Origin: Desulfacinum sp.
Lineage (GTDB): Bacteria; Desulfobacterota; Syntrophobacteria; Syntrophobacterales; DSM-9756
Direction: 5' to 3'
Length of the DNA stretch: 48,324 bases
Assembly: GCA_014359885.1 (NCBI GenBank)
Contig: JACIYN010000074.1
Span: forward strand, 1-48,324
The translations under genes were made by a program, and so were the position numbers. A model generated the notes under the pieces. That model was not told the origin of the DNA and ran no database searches. It saw only the letters and a list, made by a program, of their open reading frames with translations. Shown in pieces: positions 9,178-17,477 of the stretch (positions are counted from its first letter, which is position 1; every line of letters begins with the position of its first letter).

Positions 9178-9639
9178 ATGATGTCCCGACTCAAGGATCC
9201 CGAAGCGTTCTGGCGTGCGCCCGAAAGGCTCTTCCCGGACCCCCCGCTGGATGAGTTGGGTTCGTCCCTTACGCGACTCGGCCCGGTCTATTGGAAGGAG
9301 AGGATGTTTTTCGGGGGTGCTCCGGACCCGCAGATGGAGCGGATCACCGGAACGTTTCCCGCCGGAGGTGCGCGGAGTCGAGGCACCCATCCGCTTTTCG
9401 TGCTCAGAGCGGATCCCGTGGCGGTTCGGGTCTGCCCTTGTTCCACCAAACGCTGGAATGCGCGGCGCTGCATTCGCAAGGGGTGTGTTCTGGAAATCAC
9501 GGGGCGGACCACGGAACAAACGTCCTACCTGGTGGAAGAGTGCGCCTTTCTTCTCCCGCGCGATCCCGCTTTTTGGACCTCTTTGCGCTTTTGGGGCCGG
9601 GTTCCGGAAACATGCCTGAAACAGGTGGAAAACCCATGA
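9178..9639 (+). CDS. Hypothetical protein, first gene of sigma/anti-sigma/protease operon
   Basis: The 153-residue product is soluble and unrecognised. It contains HPLFVLRADPVAVRVCPCS at about residues 75-93, then RRCIRKGC, LEITGRTTEQTSYLVEECAFLLPRD and LRFWGRVPETCL. The alternation of short hydrophobic strands with a 'VLR...VRVCPCST' pattern is faintly like a PemK/MazF-type beta barrel, but this is too weak to assign. The ATG pair at 9178/9181 lacks a clear ribosome binding site. The stop overlaps the next start (ATGA at 9636-9639), so it is translationally coupled to the sigma-like gene. In the CRISPR Calp cascade the anti-sigma partner is a MazF homologue, which makes the faint resemblance worth testing. 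Confidence 0.7.
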   Translation: MMSRLKDPEAFWRAPERLFPDPPLDELGSSLTRLGPVYWKERMFFGGAPDPQMERITGTFPAGGARSRGTHPLFVLRADPVAVRVCPCSTKRWNARRCIRKGCVLEITGRTTEQTSYLVEECAFLLPRDPAFWTSLRFWGRVPETCLKQVENP

Positions 9640-10721
9640 AGTGGAGCTCCTGGCTGGAATCGGGAGAATGTCTCCCTGTGCTCCTGAGGGCGGCGGTAAG
9701 GGTGGTGCGAGCGGTGCCCCGCTACGGGATTCCCCGGGCGGTTCTCCCGGGCGGTGGACTGAGGGAATCCTCTCGCGAAGGGGACGGGGCGTGCGTGCAG
9801 GAGCTGGCCAACGAGTTGTGGATCTTTGCACGGGATCAGGCCGCTGCCTGGGATGAGAGCAGTTGCTTGGAAACGCTTCGAGCCCAGGGGGCGGACCGCG
9901 TGGCCCTCTTCATCGCCGGCCGTTACGTCAACCGGCTTCGGGACGAAGTGCGCACCAAGCGAACGGATCCCCACCGGGCCCTCTACCGACGGGTTCGGCA
10001 GTGCCTGCAGAGCGAGCCAAGCATCCGAACCAAGGCCGAACGGGCCGGTTCCTTCTTTGCTCTGGATGAGGGCGACCTTCCGGAGGCGGACCTGGCCCGA
10101 CTCACGCAGAATCCTTACCGAGACTGGCCTCCGCCCCCGGTGGAAGGCGGGGAAGCATCTTCGCTTCGTCATGCTGCGCTGGTGCAGGCGGCGCGGTTTT
10201 TCTGGCAGGAGGCCCGGACCCGTCTGGGCCGCCCGTGCTGGGTCCCCGTCCGCGAACTGACCCGATACTTGATGTGCCACTTGGAGGTGGGTCCGGCTCC
10301 CACAAAGATTTCCCTTGCGGAACGGACACCGGGAGAGGAAGCCGGCCCGGCGACCGACAGGGACCTTCCCATGGAGCCCACGCAGGAGCACGAGCTCACG
10401 GCGGCCCGGCTGCCGGAATTGGCCCGAACCCTTACGGCGGGCTGGAGCGGGCGGGAAAAGGAGGCCTTTTACGCCCGTTACGGCCGGGAGATGTCCCTGG
10501 CGGCGGTGGCCCGGGAGCTGGGCTACGGTGGCCCTTCCGGGGTGAAATACCTGCTGGCGAACCTGGAGAATCGCCTGGCCGACTTCTGTCTCCTGTGGCC
10601 GGGGCTGTCGCCGCCCGATGTGGACAAGACCCTCTGGGCCGCCTTCGTGGAAGAGGTGGTCCGGGCCTGTAAGGAAGGGGACCGGAGCCGTAAGGATAAT
10701 GTGAAAGAAAACCGTGAATGA
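9636..10721 (+). CDS. Sigma-70-like protein with C-terminal helix-turn-helix
   Basis: The 361-residue protein has an N-terminal helical part with GADRVALFIAGRYVNRLRDE and RTKRTDPHRALYRRVRQCL (about residues 85-125). This resembles the region-2 helices of sigma-70 family factors, where N-R-L-x-D is typical. The C-terminal part (about 283-335) reads SGREKEAFYARYGREMSLAAVARELG followed by a second helix, consistent with a region-4-like helix-turn-helix. The middle 120 residues have no recognisable domain, and the protein is longer than an ordinary ECF sigma factor. It overlaps the preceding gene by 4 bases and precedes a ZAS-type zinc protein, the usual order for a sigma/anti-sigma pair. It may be a divergent sigma factor or a sigma-derived regulator. 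Confidence 0.7.
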   Translation: MKWSSWLESGECLPVLLRAAVRVVRAVPRYGIPRAVLPGGGLRESSREGDGACVQELANELWIFARDQAAAWDESSCLETLRAQGADRVALFIAGRYVNRLRDEVRTKRTDPHRALYRRVRQCLQSEPSIRTKAERAGSFFALDEGDLPEADLARLTQNPYRDWPPPPVEGGEASSLRHAALVQAARFFWQEARTRLGRPCWVPVRELTRYLMCHLEVGPAPTKISLAERTPGEEAGPATDRDLPMEPTQEHELTAARLPELARTLTAGWSGREKEAFYARYGREMSLAAVARELGYGGPSGVKYLLANLENRLADFCLLWPGLSPPDVDKTLWAAFVEEVVRACKEGDRSRKDNVKENRE

Positions 10722-10827
10722 ACGCGAATAAACGCCAAATCAGGCCCTTCCATCCGGTCGGGGTGGGGCCCGACCATGATCGTCGGGCGGCGGGAGTGCA
10801 TCCACAAATCACGGAAATGAGGCATCC

Positions 10828-11976
10828 ATGACGAAGGATCGGCTGAGGCCCGACCTCTTGCGGGCCGCGCTAGAAGAAGCCGTGCGGGTGCGGGGCTGCC
10901 CTCCGGCGGAGATCCTGGCGGCGCCGGACGCCGACGAAGAGCTTTCGTCCCATCTGGCGTCGTGCCTGTTTTGCCGGGAAGAGCGGGATCTCCTGGTGGA
11001 GCTGGGCCCTGAGCCGGAGCATCCGCCTTTGGGTGAAGGAGAAGCCGGGGCGCCCGGGACGGTGCGGCCGGGCCAGGTGCGTCCGCTCTCGCCCGAACTG
11101 GCGGGTTGGGGGCCGCGAGGGCGGTTCTACAAACCCCCGCTGGTGTTGGTTCTGGAGCCCGTGCCCGGAATGGAAAGGGCGGTGCGGGTCTGCCTGGTTC
11201 ACGACTTTCCCCGTCTTGCCGGCCCGGGAGACGTGGAGCTGGCGCCCGGGCTTTTTGCGGAATCCTGGAATACTTTCCCCGTGCCCATCCACCGGCTGGG
11301 CCCGGCCGTCCGGATGGTCCACCGCACCGCATTGGACCGTGTCCTTCAGGCTCTCGGGACAAAAGAAAGCCCCGCAGCGGCGGTCTCGGCGACCGAGGAC
11401 GACCCTCTGGAAAGCTCCTACGTTACGGCCTTCCGCCGCCTGGAAGTGGAGACCGCTGCTTATTTCTCCATGCGTTTGACGGAAGAAGTGCTAACGGGAA
11501 AACCGGCGGAAGGGGGGGAGGGGGACTACGGCATTCCCCTGGATCCGCAGGAGTTTTGGAATCGCTTCGGACCCTACATCCAACCGGAAAGGGGCCGGGA
11601 GCCCTCCCTGGAGACCCTCATCACGGCTCCCTGGACCGATGCGGTTCTGCCGCGGGCCGCGGCCGGTGAAACCGCGCTGTTCGCCCGCCTCTACCATCCC
11701 GACCGGCGCGAGCGTGTGCTGGAAGCCGCCCCGGTGGAACTCACCTTCCGGCAGCGCCTCCCCGATGGAATCCTCCTGGGGGGGCGCATCCAAGCCCGCC
11801 TTGGTCCCAACGCCCGGCTGAAGGCCCGGTGGATTCGGGCGGGCGTCTGCCATGAGCCACGGGAAATATCGCTGGATCCTTCCTCCGGCATCTTTCGCCT
11901 GGTTTTTCCGGCCCCCGAGCCGGCGGATCGGGATCCCGAACCCGGGGACTTCCATCTTCTGGTGATTTCGAGATGA
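10828..11976 (+). CDS. ZAS-type zinc-binding anti-sigma-like protein
   Basis: The 382-residue product begins with a helix followed by C24 and then H42-L-A-S-C46-L-F-C49, the Cys...HxxxCxxC pattern of the ZAS/zf-HC2 anti-sigma domain. No membrane segment is visible, so it would be a cytoplasmic anti-sigma factor. The remaining 330 residues include a YVTAFRRLEVETAAYFSMRL helix and a beta-rich C-terminus (about 290-382) of unknown type. It starts 106 bases after the sigma-like gene, with a GAGG-like ribosome binding site, and its stop overlaps the protease gene start (ATGA at 11973-11976). Binding to the sigma-like protein upstream, with release by the downstream protease, is inferred from gene order. 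Confidence 0.75.
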   Translation: MTKDRLRPDLLRAALEEAVRVRGCPPAEILAAPDADEELSSHLASCLFCREERDLLVELGPEPEHPPLGEGEAGAPGTVRPGQVRPLSPELAGWGPRGRFYKPPLVLVLEPVPGMERAVRVCLVHDFPRLAGPGDVELAPGLFAESWNTFPVPIHRLGPAVRMVHRTALDRVLQALGTKESPAAAVSATEDDPLESSYVTAFRRLEVETAAYFSMRLTEEVLTGKPAEGGEGDYGIPLDPQEFWNRFGPYIQPERGREPSLETLITAPWTDAVLPRAAAGETALFARLYHPDRRERVLEAAPVELTFRQRLPDGILLGGRIQARLGPNARLKARWIRAGVCHEPREISLDPSSGIFRLVFPAPEPADRDPEPGDFHLLVISR

Positions 11977-14108
11977 AGGAATGTTCCAGCTGGTCCCTGG
12001 ATGAACTTCTGGTCTGGCGGTCCTGGGGGTGCCTGGAAGAGCGCCTGGAGCAGGTGCGCGATCCGAGGCTCTTTCGAGCGCCGTCGGAAGACGGCGATTT
12101 CGCCCGACAGTTGCGCGCGTTGCTCCGGGAGGTTCCACACGATGTGGGGCGTCTGGTGACCCTGTCCTGCCTGGCCGCCGGAATATCCCGAAAGGGCCGG
12201 GAGGGGATGCGACCTTTCCGGGAGCTTCCCGGAATTCCATTTCGGCATCTTCTGGGCCTGCCGGACGATTGGCCCGATCTGCATCGAGCCTCCTTTTCCG
12301 TCGTTGCCGTCCCCGTGGCGTCCGGCGGTCGCGGGGATGTGGTGTGGGCTCTGGTGGGCGCGGCCCGGCCCGGGGCGCGGGAACCGTTTCCGCCCTGGTG
12401 CCGGAAGGTGTTGGATCCGGACGCCCGGGAGGCCTTGTTCCTGGCGGACCGGCTCCTGCGAAGCGAAACGGACGCCGGACTTCTCTTCCTGCCCATCCTT
12501 TTGTCGCAAACGGAGGCCTCTTCGGACGGACGGGCCGTTCCACCCCGGCTGTACGGGCCGTCGCTGGCCCTGCCCGTCCTGTTGGGAGCGCTGGGTGCGC
12601 AGCAGAGAACGGGGGCGGCGTGGGATTCCGGGGATGTGATCGCCACCGGAGCCCTGGACGATGCGGGAAGGATTCTTCCCGTGGCGGGAGTGGACGCCAA
12701 GGCGGAGGCCGCCGCCCGTTTCGGTTTTCGCGCCATGATTGTTCCCGCCGAGGCGGCACGCGGTCGGAAGGCCGCAAAGCGTGTTGCGCTCCTGGGCGCC
12801 GGGGACCTGCAGACGGCCTCGTATCTTTGGGAGGCGTGCCGGCAGGGACGGGGATCGCGCCGCCTGAAGGATCTGGAACGCCTGCGTTCTCCGGAAGACC
12901 TGGCGGCGGGCGTGCATCGCATGGATCCCCGGATGGCGGGATGGAGCCGTTTTGCGCGGACGTACCGGGAAACGTTGGGGCGGATCTGGAGCGATGCGGA
13001 ACATGCCGACTCTTTCGTAAAGCAACTGGAGCGCATGGGCCGCGACCCGCGGGTGCCCGACCATTGGCTGACGGCGCTCCTGGCTCCCGTGGATGAATCC
13101 GTCGTGGCCGGGTTGACGAAGATCTCCGCCGTGACGGCCTTCCGGCTGGCCCAGTGCGCCTGGGCGGTCGCCACGCGCAAAGGTGATCCCCAGGAAGCCG
13201 GCCGTTGGGCCGCCTGCTGCGAATCCCTCTGCGATTCGGTGGTTGTGTTCGACCGAGGGCTGGCCCTGGTGGGGGACTTCTGGAACCGGCGCTTTATCAC
13301 GGAACGGCATGCCCTGTACCGGTTCGATCCAAAGCTACCGAAGCCGGTCGAAGAGATCGTTCGGAGGCTGGAATCGTGCCGGGACGTGCAGCGCGTGGGC
13401 GAAAAGGTGCCGGTGATCCCTGCGCTCGCCAAGCTCTACGGCACCATCGCCCAAAACTACGGATTTTGCGGGCCGGATTACCTGGCGGAGACCAGGCGCT
13501 ATGTGGACCTGGCCTCGGAGGCCTTCGGAGGAGACGGAGTCGCCGAATTCCAAAACGACCGGAGACGCCAGCTTCATTATCTGCTCCATGCCCTTCTGGA
13601 TGCCGGGCGGCCGGAAGAGGCGGAAGGCGTCTTGCAGCGTTATCTCGGGGGGAACGAGTCGGGTCTTTCGCCTTATGAGCATGCGGCGCTGGCGCGTTTC
13701 GGGGCCGAAACCGGGAGGTTTCCGCCGGGCTACCTGGCCGTTTGCCGATCCCTTCTCCGAAAAGGTCTGGAAGGCCACCCTTGGCAATTGTGGCTCTGGA
13801 ATGTGGGTCGCCTTCTGACGGATTCCCAAGGCAAGCGCCTGGCCTGGGAGCAGGGTTTGCGGCTTTGCAGCCGATTGGGACCGACGGCCCGCCCCATGGG
13901 GCTGCTGCATGCGGCGTGGCTCTGGGGGGAAGGACTTGCCTCTCCGGAAGCGCTGCGGGCGGCGGTGGAGGAGATTCTGGCCGACCTGGAAAGCGGACCT
14001 CTCTGGAAGGACCATTTCCGCCCTCTGCTCACGGCCCGTTCCTGGGCCCACGCGCTGGAGGAGATCCTTGCCGCCCCGGCCCGATACTTTCCCTTCACCT
14101 ATCGGTAA
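11973..14108 (+). CDS. Lon-like (S16) protease domain fused to helical-repeat region
   Basis: The 711-residue protein carries a Lon/S16-type proteolytic domain at about residues 100-290. YGPSLALPVLLGALG places a candidate catalytic Ser at 197. DVIATGALDDAGRILPVAGV then leads to candidate Lys243 in DAKAEAAARFGF, followed by the Lon-like strand MIVP. The 46-residue Ser-Lys spacing is close to the 43 in E. coli Lon. No AAA+ ATPase or Walker motif is present, so this is not a housekeeping Lon. The C-terminal 400 residues are helical and TPR-like (HYLLHALLDAGRPEEAEGVL), perhaps a sensor or partner-binding part; I see no SAVED domain. It is the last gene of the sigma/anti-sigma operon, suggesting a signal-activated protease that removes the anti-sigma factor. 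Confidence 0.7.
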   Translation: MKECSSWSLDELLVWRSWGCLEERLEQVRDPRLFRAPSEDGDFARQLRALLREVPHDVGRLVTLSCLAAGISRKGREGMRPFRELPGIPFRHLLGLPDDWPDLHRASFSVVAVPVASGGRGDVVWALVGAARPGAREPFPPWCRKVLDPDAREALFLADRLLRSETDAGLLFLPILLSQTEASSDGRAVPPRLYGPSLALPVLLGALGAQQRTGAAWDSGDVIATGALDDAGRILPVAGVDAKAEAAARFGFRAMIVPAEAARGRKAAKRVALLGAGDLQTASYLWEACRQGRGSRRLKDLERLRSPEDLAAGVHRMDPRMAGWSRFARTYRETLGRIWSDAEHADSFVKQLERMGRDPRVPDHWLTALLAPVDESVVAGLTKISAVTAFRLAQCAWAVATRKGDPQEAGRWAACCESLCDSVVVFDRGLALVGDFWNRRFITERHALYRFDPKLPKPVEEIVRRLESCRDVQRVGEKVPVIPALAKLYGTIAQNYGFCGPDYLAETRRYVDLASEAFGGDGVAEFQNDRRRQLHYLLHALLDAGRPEEAEGVLQRYLGGNESGLSPYEHAALARFGAETGRFPPGYLAVCRSLLRKGLEGHPWQLWLWNVGRLLTDSQGKRLAWEQGLRLCSRLGPTARPMGLLHAAWLWGEGLASPEALRAAVEEILADLESGPLWKDHFRPLLTARSWAHALEEILAAPARYFPFTYR

Positions 14109-14471
14109 GACGGCAAAGGCCTTCCTTTTTCACATCCCCACGTTCCTGGCGACGCTCGCCACCCTGCCAGGACGAAAGAGCGGGCCAAGAAGCATCTTCC
14201 GGAGGAGTCGTCTTTCCGGCGATCCGGATCGCGGCCAAGGCCGCTCCCGGAAGCTTCTCGGAGAATAACTCTCCGACAGAATAGCCCGGGGTATTGCCGC
14301 TCTTTTCGTAGCCGCGGGGAAGGGGCATCGTAACCTCGGCAAAAGAGATCATCCCCGGCGTTCTCGGACAAGCTCCTGGAAGGCGCCGAAAGCGCTACTC
14401 CTTCACGTGGGCTCCCATCACGGGGATCACGTGCCAACGAAGCAGGAAGCACACCTTTGAAAACGAAGCAC

Positions 14472-14503
14472 CTGTAGGGGCGAATGATTATTCGCCCCTA
14501 CAG
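14472..14503. repeat. Dispersed palindrome, copy 1 (GATT loop)
   Basis: Two perfect 14-base arms, CTGTAGGGGCGAAT and its reverse complement, flank a GATT loop. It is one of four copies in the window, all in intergenic regions, and resembles REP/MITE-type dispersed elements. Confidence 0.9.
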
Positions 14504-14767
14504 TACGCGCACACGAACGGAGCAAGGTCGCGTTGCAAATAAAATCGGGCGATTTCCTTGGCGGATTCTCTCGTTGCTGCGGAGTTGGCGGGCGGGGATG
14601 AACCCCGCCCCTACCCAAGGGGCGCCATGCGTCTTGTAGCGGCGGGCGCTATGCCCGCCCGCGCGGATCGCCTGGAGGGAAGAAATCGTCCACGTGGAGT
14701 CCCATTCCGCCCGGCTCCGGGAGTCCTGCCCGGTGAGAGCGGAGAGGTCTTGGGGGCCAGGAGGGAC

Positions 14768-14799
14768 CCGTAGGGGCGAATGATTATTCGCCCCTACGG
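14768..14799. repeat. Dispersed palindrome, copy 2 (GATT loop)
   Basis: The arms CCGTAGGGGCGAAT and its reverse complement flank GATT. The outermost base pairs differ from copy 1 (CCG/CGG instead of CTG/CAG) but remain complementary, so the pairing rather than the sequence is kept. Confidence 0.9.
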
Positions 14800-14852
14800 C
14801 CGGCGTACGGGAGGGTGTGGGCATCTTTTCCGAGGGAGCGGCGGGTGCGCAA

Positions 14853-14889
14853 GAAAAAAGGGGTTGCAGCCGTCAAGCTGCAACCCCTT
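14853..14889 (-). terminator. Rho-independent terminator of tRNA-Trp
   Basis: On the minus strand, downstream of the tRNA, AAGGGGTTGCAGC pairs with GCTGCAACCCCTT around a 6-base loop, followed by TTTTTT. The stem is perfect over 13 pairs. Confidence 0.9.
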
Positions 14890-14899
14890 CGCTCTTTTC

Positions 14900-14976
14900 T
14901 GGCAGGCCAGGAGGGATTCGAACCCCCAACCCCCGGATTTGGAGTCCGGTGCTCTAGCCGTTCGAGCTACTGGCCT
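14900..14976 (-). tRNA. tRNA-Trp (anticodon CCA)
   Basis: The minus strand reads AGGCCAGTAGCTC at the 5' end; the anticodon stem is CCGGA/TCCGG with loop CTCCAAA, giving anticodon CCA. The T arm has GGTTCGAATC and the acceptor stem AGGCCAG pairs with CTGGCCT, followed by G and an encoded CCA (14900-14902). It is 77 nt long and is followed by a strong terminator. Confidence 0.97.
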
Positions 14977-15140
14977 AAAGCCGTGGCCTTTATAGCGGCT
15001 TGTGGGTCCGTTGTAAAGGAAAATATGTGCCGGAAAAGGGGTGGGGCGCCTTGCCGTCGGCACGGTTTGTGCTTAAAATACCGTACAAGCGTTTCAAGGG
15101 CCCCTGGAAGCGGGGCGCCAAGGTACAGGAGGACGTTAAG

Positions 15141-15404
15141 ATGAAGATCAAGTACTGCAAGAAGTACGAAAAGTACGTGAGCCAGCAGCATTGTGAATTC
15201 TTTAATGAAGGCAAGGACTGCGAGTTCTACAGCCCGGGCTACTGGAACAGCATCAAGGAGCTTCTCCAGGACGTGAACCGGCCCAAGTGGGAGGTCACCG
15301 AGGTGATCAAGCCCTACAAGTGCAGTCTGCTGGATCGCGAGTATCTCAACCAGATGAGCCGTCGGCGGCGTGAACAGAGGCGGCGGCCCGCTCCCAGGCC
15401 GTAA
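15141..15404 (+). CDS. Small hypothetical protein, 87 aa
   Basis: The product starts MKIKYCKKYEKYVSQQHCEF and continues through EGKDCEFYSPGYWNSIKELL, ending in an Arg-rich tail. Three or four Cys residues at spacings of 10-12 suggest metal binding, but the family is unknown to me. The start at 15141 is supported by AGGAGG 9 bases upstream; the same frame is open further upstream, but that part runs into the tRNA-Trp promoter region. It stands alone between tRNA-Trp and the biotin carboxylase gene. Confidence 0.75.
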   Translation: MKIKYCKKYEKYVSQQHCEFFNEGKDCEFYSPGYWNSIKELLQDVNRPKWEVTEVIKPYKCSLLDREYLNQMSRRRREQRRRPAPRP

Positions 15405-15695
15405 GTGAACGCGGTCTGCCTTGCGGTCCCAGGGTTCCCGCCTTTCGAGCATGCCTGAGAACTGCCCGCCATTGCGCCGTTGATCCCCCCAAGGCTCTAT
15501 GCTATGAGTGCTAGCCACTCGCACGAGATGGCCCGAGGCCTTTTTCGTGCCGTGTCTGCAGCCGCCCGGTGGCGGTGCGCCTCTTCCTGAGGGATTCTCT
15601 TTTTCCGGTCCCTTGGATCACAAAGACGGCCTTGAAATGCGGCGCCGGGATGTCCGGAGCCCGAGCGGTTCTGCATGGAAACGAAAGGGCAGCCC

Positions 15696-17138
15696 ATGTT
15701 CAAAAAGCTTCTGGTGGCCAATCGGGGGGAGATCGCCATTCGGATCATGCGTTCGGCCCAGGAACTGGGGATCCGCACCGTGGCGATCTATGAGGAAACC
15801 GACAAGACGGCCATGCACATTATGAAGAGCGACGAGGCGGTGTGCATCGGGTCCGGGCCGCGCAAGGACTATCTGGACATCGATCGCATCATCCAGGCGG
15901 CCAAGGCCGTGGGGGCCGACGCCATCCATCCGGGCTACGGCTTTCTCGCGGAAAACCCCCTCTTTTCCAAGCGCTGCACCGACAACGGGCTCATCTTCGT
16001 GGGCCCGCCCCCCCAGGTGATTTCGGACATGGGCAGCAAGGTCATCGCCCGAAAGGTCATGACGGAAGCGGGCATCCCGGTGATCCCGGGAAGCGGGGTG
16101 CTGGCCGAAGGTCAAGAGGGGGAAAAGGAGGCCCTGGAATTCGCCCGGCTTCACGGCTTTCCCATCATGGTCAAGGCCGTGGCGGGCGGCGGCGGCCGGG
16201 GCATCCGGGCGGTCCAGGACACGGCGGAGCTGATCCAGGGGCTGCGGCTCGCCCGGTCGGAAGCCCGCATGGCCTTCGGAGACGACCGGATCTATCTGGA
16301 AAAGGGCCTCAGGAATCCCCGTCATGTGGAGGTCCAGATCCTGGCCGACGGCCACGGCAACGTGATCCACCTGGGAACGCGCAACTGTTCCATCCAGCGC
16401 CGTCACCAGAAGATGATCGAGATCGCCCCGGCCAGCCTGCCGGCCCTGGTGGAGGAGCGCATCTGTGCCGACGCCGTCCGGGCGGCCCGGGCCACCGACT
16501 ACGTGAACGCCGGAACCGTGGAATTCCTGGTGGATTCCGAAGACCAGTACTACTTTTTGGAGGTGAACACGCGCATCCAGGTGGAACACACGGTCACCGA
16601 AATGGTCACGGGGGTGGACATCGTGCGCGAGCAGCTCCGCATCGCCGCCGGGGAGCCCCTGTCCTTCCGCCAGGAAGACGTTCAGGTGCGCGGATGCGCC
16701 ATCGAACTTCGGATCACCGCGGAAGATCCCAAGAACGGTTTCATGCCCAATCCGGGTTTCATCCGCATCTACCAGTCCCCGGGCGGCCACGGCGTGCGCC
16801 TGGACGGGTGCATCTACCAGGGCTACGAAATTCCTCGCTATTACGATTCCATGCTGGTGAAGCTCACCGTCTACGGGTTCACCTGGCGCGAGGCGGTGGA
16901 CCGGCTGCGTCGCGCCCTTGACGGGTTCAACATCGTGGGGGTCAAGACCACGATCCCCTTCTACAAACAGATCGTGGAGGATCCGGACTTCATCGACCAG
17001 AATTTTGACACCTCCTACATCGACACCCATCCGCAGCTGCTGGATTACCGGGAGGAAGTGCCGGAGCTGGACCGCCTGGCGCGGCTTATCGCGGAGATCA
17101 ACGCGTACGGGTACAACCCCTACGCCGAGAGCCTTTAG
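15696..17138 (+). CDS. Biotin carboxylase subunit (AccC/PycA type)
   Basis: This 480-residue enzyme catalyses ATP-dependent carboxylation of a biotin carrier with bicarbonate. It begins KKLLVANRGEIAIRI, the family N-terminal signature. It carries the ATP-grasp glycine loop VAGGGGRGIR (about residue 163), EVQILADGHGNV, the RRHQKMIEIAP motif and LEVNTRIQVEHTVTE, where the conserved Glu and Arg of the active site lie, plus the C-terminal biotin carboxylase domain. Length is normal for a stand-alone subunit and no BCCP domain follows. The ATG at 15696 fits the family start; an in-frame ATG at 15675 adds only METKGQP. A carboxyltransferase gene follows after 339 bases, so it may be half of a pyruvate-carboxylase-like enzyme; accC and pycA cannot be told apart from this sequence alone. 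Confidence 0.92.
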   Translation: MFKKLLVANRGEIAIRIMRSAQELGIRTVAIYEETDKTAMHIMKSDEAVCIGSGPRKDYLDIDRIIQAAKAVGADAIHPGYGFLAENPLFSKRCTDNGLIFVGPPPQVISDMGSKVIARKVMTEAGIPVIPGSGVLAEGQEGEKEALEFARLHGFPIMVKAVAGGGGRGIRAVQDTAELIQGLRLARSEARMAFGDDRIYLEKGLRNPRHVEVQILADGHGNVIHLGTRNCSIQRRHQKMIEIAPASLPALVEERICADAVRAARATDYVNAGTVEFLVDSEDQYYFLEVNTRIQVEHTVTEMVTGVDIVREQLRIAAGEPLSFRQEDVQVRGCAIELRITAEDPKNGFMPNPGFIRIYQSPGGHGVRLDGCIYQGYEIPRYYDSMLVKLTVYGFTWREAVDRLRRALDGFNIVGVKTTIPFYKQIVEDPDFIDQNFDTSYIDTHPQLLDYREEVPELDRLARLIAEINAYGYNPYAESL

Positions 17139-17220
17139 CAGGGTGTGCGGAAACCCCAAGAGGGCCGTTATTTTGTAGCGCTTTATATGATACGCGACCT
17201 CGTTTGGCTCGCGGGCGCGG

Positions 17221-17254
17221 CCTGTAGGGGCGAATAATCATTCGCCCCTACAGG
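17221..17254. repeat. Dispersed palindrome, copy 3 (AATC loop)
   Basis: Arms of 15 bases (CCTGTAGGGGCGAAT and its complement) flank AATC, the reverse complement of the GATT loop in the other copies. This copy is therefore inserted in the opposite orientation, between the biotin carboxylase and carboxyltransferase genes. Confidence 0.9.
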
Positions 17255-17477
17255 GGCCTACTTCCCATTTTAAAGAGGACCGACAATGAACGCGAAGGAA
17301 CATGAGCGGACATGACTAGGATGCGGGAGCGGCCAAAGCCGCGGGTGATGCCGCCCGGATCGTTCGCAGCTGATGCGGGCCGAACATGTGCCGTCCTCGG
17401 TCCGACGGTGATGAGGCCATGCGAAGTGAGGGAACGGGGCGGATCCACGTCGACTCACACCGACGGAGAGAGAATCC

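Larger units (their letters stand above)
14109..14852. other. Gene-poor intergenic block with several palindromic repeats
   Basis: About 740 bases between the protease operon and the tRNA-Trp terminator hold no convincing gene. The block contains two copies of a dispersed GATT-loop palindrome (14472-14503 and 14768-14799). It also has a GGCGGGG-ATGAA-CCCCGCC hairpin near 14590, which ends CGCCCCTAC like the palindromes, and a GCGGGCGCTATGCCCGC inverted repeat near 14645. Short open frames on both strands here have no domain-like features. Confidence 0.6.

Noticed and set aside
11491..13432. Long antisense frames opposite the anti-sigma and protease genes
   Set aside because: Arg/Pro-rich composition without domains; the plus-strand genes have ATGA overlaps and recognisable motifs.
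12440..14108. SAVED domain in the C-terminal half of the Lon-like protein
   Set aside because: I looked for it because of the Calp analogy, but the segment reads as TPR-like helices; no SAVED motif is visible by eye.
14095..14452. Minus-strand frames of 85-117 codons after the protease operon
   Set aside because: No ribosome binding site, no domain and low-complexity composition; treated as intergenic.
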